Below, one piece after another: positions 1 to 5,394 of a stretch of 5,427 nt of DNA (its first letter is position 1; each line of letters begins with the position of its first letter). The notes below the pieces were generated by a model. It saw only the letters and a program-made list of their open reading frames with translations, did not search any database and was not told the DNA's origin. The stretch is from contig JALVRI010000270.1 of assembly GCA_027031325.1 (NCBI GenBank), positions 1 through 5,427 on the forward strand. Reading direction: 5' to 3'. Origin of the DNA: Desulfobacteraceae bacterium (GTDB lineage: Bacteria > Desulfobacterota > Desulfobacteria > Desulfobacterales > Desulfosarcinaceae). The translations under genes were made by a program, and so were the position numbers.

Positions 1-235
1 TAAGGGTATCGTACTGGTAGAGGGCGTCGACCAGCTTCATGCTCGACTTTACATTCAAGACTATCAGGGGCATTTCCAGGCTCTCGGCAATGGCGTGGGC
101 CAGCATGGTCTTGCCGGTTCCAGGCTCACCCTTGAGCAGCAGGGGCATTTCCAGGGCCATGGAGACGTTGACGATCTGGGCCAGTTCCGCATCCAGCACG
201 TAGCGCGAGGCACCGGTAAATTGTTGCTTGTTCAT
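1..235 (-). CDS. MoxR-type AAA+ ATPase, N-terminal 78 residues (partial, runs off the left edge)
   Basis: Reading leftward from an ATG at 235-233, the sequence encodes 78 residues and is still open at the window edge. Residues 36-43 are a Walker A P-loop, GEPGTGKT, preceded by a hydrophobic strand (PLLLK). The stretch around residues 62-77, VKSSMKLVDALYQYD, resembles the 'IKSTTK..xGLYEYD' region typical of MoxR/CbbQ/NirQ-like AAA_5 ATPases, which is why I prefer that family to other P-loop proteins. Members usually act as chaperones that activate or insert cofactors into partner enzymes, often with a VWA-domain protein. The start is supported by a GAAAGGA Shine-Dalgarno at 249-243 (minus strand). 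It lies 18 bp after the stop of the methyltransferase-like gene on the same strand, so co-transcription is likely. Walker B, sensor motifs and the partner gene lie outside the window, so the target is unknown. Confidence 0.85.
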   Translation of the reverse strand, partial: MNKQQFTGASRYVLDAELAQIVNVSMALEMPLLLKGEPGTGKTMLAHAIAESLEMPLIVLNVKSSMKLVDALYQYDTL

Positions 236-253
236 CTCGGTTTCCTTTCTTTT

Positions 254-1327
254 TTAACTGAACTCCGAACGCAGTCTTTGCGACAGTTCCCGGGTCAGGG
301 CCAGGACTTTCAGGGCCTGGTCGTAACTCAAAGAGCCGGTACCGCAACTGGGGGTTACCAGGCATTGGCTTACAAGCTGCTTTGGCTCCAGCCCCAGGCC
401 GGCCAACTGCTCCAGGTCGCTTTGGAGCCTGCGGTACAGGTCTTCGGCGCTGGCGGATTCGATATCATCTGCGTGGCCGGTGGGCACCTTGCCCAGGGCC
501 AGGATGCCGCCGCCGGAAACGAAAGCCTTGATGGCGTCACCGTAGAGAATGAAACGGTCGAAATAGCCAAAGGCGTCGAAGTTTACTATGTCCACCGCCG
601 AATCCAGGATCAGGGACCAGTCGGTGTTGGCGCAAACGTGAATCCCGGCCAGGGCGCCCTGGCTGTGGATGGCCTCGACAACCTCCTGGAGCATCTGCTG
701 GACCTGCCGGCGCGAAATGCTGATGAACTCCGATGAGCCGAAACCGGCCAGGGCCGGCTCGTCGATAAAGATTATAACCGGAGAGCCGAATTCAGCCAGC
801 CTGGCCGCCTGCCAGCCGGCCTTGAGGGCAATCAGCTTTATCCCGGCATCCCTGAGGGTATCGTCGTAAACTATGGCCCGCTTGTGCTGGTCGCTAACCC
901 CGGTGCAAAAGGTGAAAGGACCGGTTATCTGCCCCTTGAGAGCTTCGACCGTTTGCCCGCCGCCGGCCAGCCTTTCCAAAAAAACATAGAAACCCTTGGC
1001 GGCCCCGGGGTCAAGGGCAAGCGGCGACTGCTCCAACCGGGAAATATCTTCGCTGGCCTCCAGGTAAACCTGGAAAAATTCCACCAGCCGGTTTTCGAAA
1101 TCTTCACTGCTTGTATCGAGGCGGGCCAAGTCGAGGGGCTCCCGGGCGCCGGGCATTCCGGAAAGAAACTGGGGGATCATCTTTTCCCCCCTGTTGGCCG
1201 GCAACTGGGGCCAGAGGGGGATTTCGGGCGTGTATTCGAAAATCAAGTCCAGCGCCCGGCGGTGATCCGTCAAGGGCAGGCTGCCGATGAGCACCGGCAA
1301 CCCCCGGGGTTTGAAGTTAGTCTGCAT
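254..1327 (-). CDS. Core MetE-like / UroD-superfamily zinc methyltransferase (putative methionine synthase, short form)
   Basis: This is a 357-aa protein of the cobalamin-independent methionine synthase C-terminal / uroporphyrinogen decarboxylase superfamily. Visible motifs are GSLP at residues 15-18 after a beta strand, WPQLP near 39-43, IDEPAL at 188-193 (the MetE IDEPA motif), HVC at 230-232 followed by an N-T, NFD at 249-251, and TPSCG at 325-329. His230, Cys232 and Cys328 match the zinc ligands that activate a thiol acceptor in MetE and in MtaA/MtbA-type corrinoid methyltransferases; Asp251 sits where MetE has its glutamate ligand. Classical MetE is about 750 aa with a duplicated barrel; this has only one barrel, as in 'core-MetE' proteins of archaea and anaerobic bacteria, which are thought to take methyl groups from a methylated corrinoid. 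The substrate is therefore inferred: homocysteine is likely, another thiol possible. I chose ATG 1327 because GGAG lies 11 nt upstream; the frame stays open to 1414, but the extra 29 residues are not family-like. It is first gene of the unit with the MoxR-type ATPase. Confidence 0.85.
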   Translation of the reverse strand: MQTNFKPRGLPVLIGSLPLTDHRRALDLIFEYTPEIPLWPQLPANRGEKMIPQFLSGMPGAREPLDLARLDTSSEDFENRLVEFFQVYLEASEDISRLEQSPLALDPGAAKGFYVFLERLAGGGQTVEALKGQITGPFTFCTGVSDQHKRAIVYDDTLRDAGIKLIALKAGWQAARLAEFGSPVIIFIDEPALAGFGSSEFISISRRQVQQMLQEVVEAIHSQGALAGIHVCANTDWSLILDSAVDIVNFDAFGYFDRFILYGDAIKAFVSGGGILALGKVPTGHADDIESASAEDLYRRLQSDLEQLAGLGLEPKQLVSQCLVTPSCGTGSLSYDQALKVLALTRELSQRLRSEFS

Positions 1328-1385
1328 TGGATATCGATCTCCGGCAAAAATTTTTACAAAGCTTACGGTTACTACAAAAAGTGGT

Positions 1386-1414
1386 AATTTAACACCTGGC
1401 TGGGAGATAGACAA
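1386..1414 (-). promoter_or_regulatory. Candidate sigma70 promoter for the methyltransferase/MoxR unit
   Basis: On the minus strand, TTGTCT (1414-1409) is separated by 17 nt from TAAATT (1391-1386), with a TG placed one base before the -10 as in extended -10 promoters. Each hexamer matches consensus at four of six positions. Transcription would begin near 1379 and leave a leader of about 50 nt before ATG 1327. An alternative pairing lies closer to the gene (TTGTAG with TAAAAA, 15-nt spacer) but has poor spacing. This is a prediction from sequence only. Confidence 0.4.
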
Positions 1415-1433
1415 GCCCTTTGCAATTGCCGAA

Positions 1434-1462
1434 TTGACAGTCCAGGGGCCGGGTGTTATAGT
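1434..1462 (+). promoter_or_regulatory. Near-consensus sigma70 promoter for the CxxC protein and tatA
   Basis: A perfect -35 TTGACA at 1434-1439 is followed, after exactly 17 nt, by TATAGT at 1457-1462, and TG at 1454-1455 gives an extended -10. Transcription should start near 1469, leaving a leader of about 40 nt before the ATG at 1509. The quality of the match predicts strong, housekeeping-type expression of the rightward genes. A small palindrome GGTTAACC (1479-1486), flanked by CCTGC (1468-1472) and GCAGG (1487-1491), lies in the leader and might form a weak hairpin or bind a regulator. Confidence 0.8.
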
Positions 1463-1508
1463 TCCAACCTGCCTGAGGGGTTAACCGCAGGGCATAACAG
1501 GATCGTAA

Positions 1509-1910
1509 ATGGCCAATATAATCTCGCTCGACGACAAACTCAACCTGTCAGCCTCGCAAAAGGCCGCCGTGGCCCGCAGGAGGAAGATTCTGGCCGTACG
1601 CCGCATCTTCCAGTCCACCCATGGCGCCGACAAGTGCGAACGTTGCCAGACGGCATTGACTCCGGAAAACCGGGGCAAAGCCCAAAGACTGCACATGCCA
1701 TACAGATTCTGTGACAGCTGCGCAGATGAGTTCAAGGATTATATTGACATGCTCCAGGGCTCGCAAGACAAATCGAATTACTGGCACAACGAAGCCTGGA
1801 TGAAGGTCTGGCGGGCCTGGATAGACTATCGCGGCGCAATTGACGATTATCTCAGGTCAGACGAGTTTCAACGTCTTGTCAGTGAACTGCAATCAGAACC
1901 CGTGCCCTGA
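1509..1910 (+). CDS. Uncharacterised 133-aa protein with a CxxC...CxxC zinc-binding motif
   Basis: I do not recognise a named family. The protein is soluble, with no signal peptide or membrane segment. Residues 1-35 are basic and probably helical (VARRRKILAVRR). Two cysteine pairs, CERC at 43-46 and CDSC at 68-71, are 21 residues apart and look like a four-Cys zinc ribbon/knuckle. The remainder (about 74-129) is acidic and helical, with an aromatic-rich patch around 91-107 containing several Trp and Tyr. The start ATG is preceded by AGGA at 1499-1502 with normal spacing, and a near-consensus promoter lies 47 nt upstream. The stop is 54 nt before tatA on the same strand, so the two are probably co-transcribed. 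A basic N-terminus with a zinc ribbon could suit nucleic-acid or protein binding, but that is speculation. Base composition matches the neighbours, and nothing suggests recent transfer. Confidence 0.85.
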   Translation: MANIISLDDKLNLSASQKAAVARRRKILAVRRIFQSTHGADKCERCQTALTPENRGKAQRLHMPYRFCDSCADEFKDYIDMLQGSQDKSNYWHNEAWMKVWRAWIDYRGAIDDYLRSDEFQRLVSELQSEPVP

Positions 1911-1921
1911 AGCGGGCTTTG

Positions 1922-1945
1922 TCAGTCACCTTGCTTGCTGACTGA
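1922..1945 (+). other. Short inverted repeat between the CxxC gene and tatA
   Basis: TCAGTCA (1922-1928) and TGACTGA (1939-1945) form a perfect 7-bp stem around a 10-nt loop. It begins 12 nt after the upstream stop codon and ends 9 nt before the tatA Shine-Dalgarno. No T-run follows, so it is not a standard terminator. It could be an RNA processing or stability element, or chance. Confidence 0.35.
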
Positions 1946-1964
1946 TTACGGGTTAGGAGGTATC

Positions 1965-2159
1965 ATGTTTGGAATTGGAATGCCGGAATTGATAATCATC
2001 CTGGTGATCATCCTGATCATCTTCGGTGCCGGGAAGCTGCCTGAAATCGGAGGAGGTATGGGCAAGGCGATCCGCAACTTCCGCAACGCGACCCGGGAAA
2101 GCGAAAAGAAACAGCCGGATCAAATCGAGGGGGACAAAAAAGAAAATTCCGAAAACTAA
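1965..2159 (+). CDS. tatA: Sec-independent (Tat) translocase subunit TatA
   Basis: This 64-aa protein has the classic TatA/E layout: a short periplasmic N-terminus, one transmembrane helix (about residues 7-20), the FG hinge at 20-21, an amphipathic helix (about 24-43, starting KLPEIG and running through GKAIRNF), and a charged Lys/Glu-rich tail. Glu8 occupies the conserved polar position at the start of the membrane helix. TatA oligomerises at the inner membrane with TatBC to move folded twin-arginine proteins, often cofactor-loaded redox enzymes. The start at 1965 is fixed by AGGAGG at 1955-1960; an in-frame TTG at 1935 would put that Shine-Dalgarno inside the gene and is rejected. tatB and tatC are not in the window, so they must be encoded elsewhere or this is an orphan tatA. 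The length is normal to slightly short for TatA, and the hinge and amphipathic features fit TatA better than the longer TatB. Confidence 0.93.
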   Translation: MFGIGMPELIIILVIILIIFGAGKLPEIGGGMGKAIRNFRNATRESEKKQPDQIEGDKKENSEN

Positions 2160-2202
2160 AACAGGCGTACCCCCGAATAGCATCCTTCCAATCCGCAACT
2201 AA

Positions 2203-2237
2203 CCGGCAGGGAAACAACGGCCCTGCTGCCCTGCCGG
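2203..2237 (+). terminator. Stem-loop downstream of tatA, possible transcript end
   Basis: CCGGCAGGG (2203-2211) pairs perfectly with CCCTGCCGG (2229-2237): a GC-rich 9-bp stem with a 17-nt loop, 43 nt past the tatA stop. The inner CAGGG can alternatively pair with CCCTG at 2221-2225. It is followed by A residues, not a T-run, on the plus strand, so it is not a textbook intrinsic terminator. It may stabilise the 3' end of the tatA mRNA. Confidence 0.4.
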
Positions 2238-2358
2238 AAAACCATCACCTGAATTTCGCATACTCCAAGGGCGTTGGATCTCCAATACACTCAAGGCCCA
2301 TAGCCGCTTCAAACCCAGGCCAAGAGCCGGACCTGTTTCTTTCAGGCGATTACAATAT

Positions 2359-2386
2359 TTGCGACTTGCAATTTGCAAATTGAGAA
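2359..2386. repeat. Degenerate heptamer tandem repeat with an embedded 14-bp palindrome
   Basis: Four consecutive 7-nt units share a TTG start: TTGCGAC (2359), TTGCAAT (2366), TTGCAAA (2373) and TTGAGAA (2380). Positions 2369-2382 (CAATTTGCAAATTG) are a perfect 14-bp palindrome. The AT-rich, seven-base periodic pattern differs from the GC-richer surroundings and resembles short heptamer repeats found in intergenic regions of many bacterial genomes. Its function is unknown, and with so few units chance cannot be excluded. Confidence 0.5.
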
Positions 2387-2502
2387 TTAAGTTCTGGTAA
2401 ACCTGCTTGCCGGAAACAGCTGAACCAACCCCCGGCTTCCAGGAATTTTATCATCCGGGCCCGTTCAAACCAGCGACTCGCTGCGATTTTGATATGATCC
2501 CC

Positions 2503-2552
2503 AAAAGCCTGGCCGGAGCTAAACGGCCAAGCGCGGCCAGCCGCTTTTTTTT
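2503..2552 (+). terminator. Intrinsic terminator or attenuator-like hairpin upstream of ftsH
   Basis: CTGGCCG (2509-2515) pairs with CGGCCAG (2534-2540) around an 18-nt loop. The flanking AAAAGC (2503-2508) can extend the stem with GCTTTT (2543-2548) across a CC bulge, and eight T residues follow at 2545-2552. This is the usual form of a rho-independent terminator on the plus strand. The 5' arm can instead pair with CGGCCA at 2524-2529 (6-bp stem, 8-nt loop), giving a competing fold. It lies more than 340 nt past tatA and about 90 nt before ftsH, so it either ends read-through transcription or attenuates an ftsH leader. Confidence 0.55.
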
Positions 2553-2627
2553 GGATTGCGGCCGGTGGAGGCCAACAGTTCAAACTTTACTTTTTGCGGT
2601 GCCTCTACGGCGGCCGCTGATTTTCAC

Positions 2628-2638
2628 AAGGAGGAGGA
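2628..2638 (+). promoter_or_regulatory. Strong, extended Shine-Dalgarno of ftsH
   Basis: AAGGAGGAGGA at 2628-2638 contains two overlapping GGAGG cores and ends 4 nt before the ATG at 2643. It fixes the ftsH start and predicts efficient translation. Confidence 0.85.
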
Positions 2639-2642
2639 CTGA

Positions 2643-4451
2643 ATGGAAAAACACCACAAGTTTTCTATCTGGTATGTCTTGCTGGGCTTCTGGCTGGTGC
2701 TGCTCTTCCAACACATGCTGATAACCGCCATGTCAATCAAGACCATACCCTACAGTGAATTTTTGCGCCTGCTCAACGAAAACAAGATAATCGAGGTTGC
2801 CATCGGCCCCAACCAAATCCAGGGGCGCATGCGCACGTCCGACGATTCTTCCCAGCGCGGGGTTTTGTTCCGCACCGTCAGGGTCGACCCTGAAATCAGC
2901 AAGCTGCTGGCAACCCACAACGTCACCTTCAAGGGCGAAATCGAATCAACCTTCATGCGTGACCTGCTGTCGTGGATCGTGCCGGTCTTCATGTTCGTAG
3001 GCATCTGGTATTTTGCCATGCGCCGCATCCAGAACCAGCAGCCGGGTTTCATGACCCTCGGCAAGAACAAGGCCAGGATCTACGAAGAGGGCGAGACGGG
3101 AATAACCTTCGACGACGTTGCCGGGGTGGACGAGGCCAAGCAGGAGCTGACCGAAATAGTCGATTTTCTCAAGACACCGGAAAAGTACAGCGCCATCGGC
3201 GGCCGGATTCCCAAAGGGATTTTATTGGTAGGCCCCCCGGGAACCGGCAAGACCCTCCTGGCAAAGGCCGTGGCCGGTGAAAGCGGGGTGCCTTTTTTCA
3301 GCATGAGCGGATCCGAGTTCGTGGAGATGTTTGTCGGCATGGGAGCCGCCCGGGTGCGGGACTTGTTCAACCAGGCCAAGCAAAAAGCGCCTTGCATCAT
3401 CTTCATCGACGAGCTGGACGCCCTGGGCAAGGCCCGTGGAATCGGCCCGGTGGCGGGCCACGACGAGCGGGAACAGACCCTCAACCAGCTCCTTGTTGAA
3501 ATGGACGGTTTCGATCCCAGCGTGGGGGTGATCCTGATGGCCGCCACCAACCGGCCCGAGATCCTGGACCCGGCCCTGCTGAGACCGGGACGCTTCGACC
3601 GCCAGGTCCTGGTCGACAGGCCGGACAAGATCGGCCGCGAAGCAATTCTCAAGGTCCACCTGAGGAAGATCAAAACTGCCCCTGATGTCGACCCGGCCGA
3701 GATTGCGGGCATGACCTCGGGAATGTCGGGCGCCGACCTTGCCAACCTGGTAAACGAAGCCGCCTTGCTGGCAGTGCGTCATGGAAAAAGCGAGGTAAGC
3801 ATGGCCGAAATCCAGGAAGCCGTGGAGCGGGTGATTGCCGGGCTTGAAAAGAAAAACCGCCTCATCAACCCGGAAGAAAAAAAGATCGTGGCCTATCATG
3901 AAATCGGCCATGCCCTTGTGGCCATGAGCCTGCCGGGAACAGACCCGGTCCAGAAGATAACCATCGTGCCCCGGGGAGTCGCGGCCCTGGGTTACACCAT
4001 GCAGGTGCCTACAGAAGATCGTTTCCTGATGAAGCGCTCCGAACTGCTGAACAAGATAGCCACTTTGCTGGGGGGCCGGGCGGCTGAAAAGATAGTTTTC
4101 GAAGATGTATCCACCGGGGCCCACAACGACCTGTCCCGGGCGACGGACATCGCCCGTTCGATGGTGGTCCAGTATGGAATGAGCGAAAAAGTCGGCCAGG
4201 TTTACTTCGGAGGCAAGCAAAACGCCCCCATGTTGGGGATCAACGACGAAATCAGCAAGCCTTTCAGCCCCGCCACGGCCGAAGTAATTGACAAGGAAAT
4301 CCAGAAAATCCTGGCCGAGCAGTTCGAGCGGGCCGTTGAGATCCTAAACTCCAAGCGCCGGGTGCTGGAAGAAGCCGCCACGATCCTGCTGGAAAAGGAG
4401 ACCATCGAGGGAGACGAGCTGAAGAAACTGCTCGAGCGCCAACAAGGCTAA
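2643..4451 (+). CDS. ftsH: ATP-dependent zinc metalloprotease FtsH (variant subfamily)
   Basis: This is a complete 602-aa membrane-bound AAA+ protease. It has an N-terminal transmembrane helix (about 9-29), a small extracytoplasmic domain (about 30-106), a second helix (about 108-126), then the AAA module. The AAA module shows Walker A GPPGTGKT at 197-204, the pore-loop FVG at 230-232, Walker B IIFIDE at 252-257, and the second region of homology around 301-320 with arginine fingers Arg314 and Arg317. The peptidase domain has HEIGH at 419-423 and the third zinc ligand Asp496 in TGAHND. FtsH hexamers pull misassembled membrane proteins and selected regulators into the proteolytic chamber. All catalytic residues are present, so it should be active. 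Differences from the commonest forms are HEIGH for HEAGH, DELDALGKARG for DEIDAVGRQRG, and a short C-terminal tail. These match, from memory, a second FtsH group in Geobacter-like bacteria, suggesting a paralogue of a housekeeping copy elsewhere. It appears monocistronic, after a structured leader. Confidence 0.96.
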   Translation: MEKHHKFSIWYVLLGFWLVLLFQHMLITAMSIKTIPYSEFLRLLNENKIIEVAIGPNQIQGRMRTSDDSSQRGVLFRTVRVDPEISKLLATHNVTFKGEIESTFMRDLLSWIVPVFMFVGIWYFAMRRIQNQQPGFMTLGKNKARIYEEGETGITFDDVAGVDEAKQELTEIVDFLKTPEKYSAIGGRIPKGILLVGPPGTGKTLLAKAVAGESGVPFFSMSGSEFVEMFVGMGAARVRDLFNQAKQKAPCIIFIDELDALGKARGIGPVAGHDEREQTLNQLLVEMDGFDPSVGVILMAATNRPEILDPALLRPGRFDRQVLVDRPDKIGREAILKVHLRKIKTAPDVDPAEIAGMTSGMSGADLANLVNEAALLAVRHGKSEVSMAEIQEAVERVIAGLEKKNRLINPEEKKIVAYHEIGHALVAMSLPGTDPVQKITIVPRGVAALGYTMQVPTEDRFLMKRSELLNKIATLLGGRAAEKIVFEDVSTGAHNDLSRATDIARSMVVQYGMSEKVGQVYFGGKQNAPMLGINDEISKPFSPATAEVIDKEIQKILAEQFERAVEILNSKRRVLEEAATILLEKETIEGDELKKLLERQQG

Positions 4452-4512
4452 GCCCTTGAACTTCATCCCGGGCTGACGAAGCTCCGCAAGGGGCGGCCAC
4501 CGGCCTCATTTC
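4452..4512. other. 61-bp convergent intergenic region between ftsH and the YihY-family gene
   Basis: This short gap separates the convergent stop codons. It contains only weak inverted repeats: AGCCC (4451-4455) with GGGCT (4470-4474), and GGCC (4495-4498) with GGCC (4502-4505) around a 3-nt loop. Neither has a long stem plus T-run, so I cannot place a confident terminator for either gene, although transcripts must end around here or overlap. Confidence 0.4.
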
Positions 4513-5394
4513 TTAAGAAAAACGCCTGTGCCAAAGCCCCTTGTGGAGCACGTGCAGCATCTCCAGGGTAAAGAGCAAAGCAACGGCCGAGTAGTATATC
4601 CAGAGCAGGACGATCACCAGGGAACTCAGGGAGCCGTATAGAAAATTGATCCGGGCCACGTGGGTTACGTACCAACCGAAAAGGGAGCGGGCCAATATCC
4701 ACAAACACCCGAAGCAGATCGCACAGATCAGCCTGTAGTTCCATTTTAGGCGCACGTTCAGAAAGATCTTGACCGAAACCAGGTAGAAAACCACCAGCAC
4801 CACCAGGGATATGGAATCGAAATTGGCCAGGTCGAGGATGCTGCGAACGGTCACGTAGATCGTATTCAGGTACGACTTGCTGTGGAGAATATCCACCACT
4901 TCGCCCAGGGCGGTGGAAAGAATTATCCAGATGAAGTTGGAAACAAAGAGAAACAAGACCACGAAGATACTCACCAGGGCATAGATGGCCTGGCCGATCA
5001 GCAAGTGGCGTGATCTGAGGCCGAAAATCTTGCGATAGGAGCTTTCCAGAGTCTGAAAGATGAACCCGCTTACAACCGGCAACAAGGCCAGGTTGAGCAA
5101 CTGGAAGGTGCCCCCGGGGGGCCGCATTATATTCTCCTTGAGCCAGGCCCTGGAAACGAAGGGAATGATGTGGCCGATTTCGTCCATCAGCATCTGGCTT
5201 ACAAATTTGCCCCACTGGGCGTCGGTGAAGATAAGCCTTTGGATCTTGGTGAAAACGAAAATACAAAGCGACGAAAAGGGAATGAAGGAAAGCAGAAAGA
5301 AAAAAGCGATCGACGAAGCCATGGTAAAACCGTCATCATGCACAAAATCGCGCATGGTCCTGACAAGGATACGCCAAATCGCCAATCGCTTCAT
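4513..5394 (-). CDS. YihY/BrkB-family inner-membrane protein (formerly mis-called RNase BN)
   Basis: This 293-aa polytopic protein has about six hydrophobic segments, roughly at residues 27-50, 97-115, 132-160, 193-215, 221-245 and 251-280. Two stretches fit the YihY/BrkB (UPF0761) family. The first is the N-terminal D-D-G-F followed by an ASS-IAFFFLLSFIPF helix, matching the family's 'A..lAyy.llSl.P' pattern. The second is the C-terminal YGSLSSL, then an LLWIYYSAV helix ending in E278, matching 'YGS.....LLW.Y.S......GAE'. The molecular function is not settled: the family was once annotated as ribonuclease BN in error, and a transport or envelope role is commonly assumed. The final residues are basic and cytoplasmic. 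I chose ATG 5394 because GGAAGG sits 5 nt upstream on the minus strand; an in-frame TTG at 5424 would add ten residues with no supporting ribosome site. The gene is complete and convergent with ftsH. Its promoter lies beyond the right edge. Confidence 0.88.
   Translation of the reverse strand: MKRLAIWRILVRTMRDFVHDDGFTMASSIAFFFLLSFIPFSSLCIFVFTKIQRLIFTDAQWGKFVSQMLMDEIGHIIPFVSRAWLKENIMRPPGGTFQLLNLALLPVVSGFIFQTLESSYRKIFGLRSRHLLIGQAIYALVSIFVVLFLFVSNFIWIILSTALGEVVDILHSKSYLNTIYVTVRSILDLANFDSISLVVLVVFYLVSVKIFLNVRLKWNYRLICAICFGCLWILARSLFGWYVTHVARINFLYGSLSSLVIVLLWIYYSAVALLFTLEMLHVLHKGLWHRRFS

Larger units (their letters stand above)
2160..2642. other. 483-bp intergenic region between tatA and ftsH
   Basis: I find no supportable gene here. 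The open frames in this stretch lack ribosome sites and family features, and one would run across a terminator-like hairpin and into ftsH. The region contains, in order: a 9-bp inverted repeat (2203-2237), unremarkable sequence (2238-2358), a degenerate heptamer tandem repeat (2359-2386), a possible extended -10 (TGATATGAT, 2490-2498) lacking a good -35, a terminator/attenuator-like hairpin (2503-2552), and a GC-rich leader up to the ftsH ribosome site. ftsH is therefore probably transcribed separately from tatA. Confidence 0.7.

Noticed and set aside
95..736. 213-codon plus-strand open frame opposite the methyltransferase and ATPase genes
   Set aside because: It lies antisense to two genes with recognisable motifs and ribosome sites. 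Its product is low-complexity Gly/Gln/Leu-rich and matches no family I know. It is a by-product of codon bias.
1328..1414. N-terminal 29-residue extension of the methyltransferase
   Set aside because: The frame is open, but the extra residues are not typical of the family. They would span the predicted -10 region, and the ATG at 1327 has its own Shine-Dalgarno.
2490..2498. Extended -10 TGATATGAT as the ftsH promoter
   Set aside because: There is no acceptable -35 at 16-18 bp, and the implied start would fall at the 5' edge of the hairpin. It is noted but not called as a promoter.
2350..2583. 77-codon minus-strand open frame in the tatA-ftsH gap
   Set aside because: It has no ribosome site and no family resemblance. 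Its C-terminal ...SQFANCKSQI end is simply the translation of the heptamer repeat.
2407..2721. 104-codon plus-strand open frame running into ftsH
   Set aside because: It begins at TTG without a ribosome site, crosses the terminator-like hairpin and its T-run, and overlaps the ftsH start in another frame. The product has no recognisable features.
3222..4220. 332-codon minus-strand open frame antisense to ftsH
   Set aside because: Although long, it is entirely within ftsH, whose protein shows every expected motif. The antisense product is His/Gly-rich with no domain features, and no ribosome site supports it.
4463..5266. 267-codon minus-strand open frame overlapping the YihY-family gene in another frame
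   Set aside because: The overlapping frame encodes a clear membrane protein with family motifs and a good Shine-Dalgarno. This frame gives a Pro/Arg-rich product without features.
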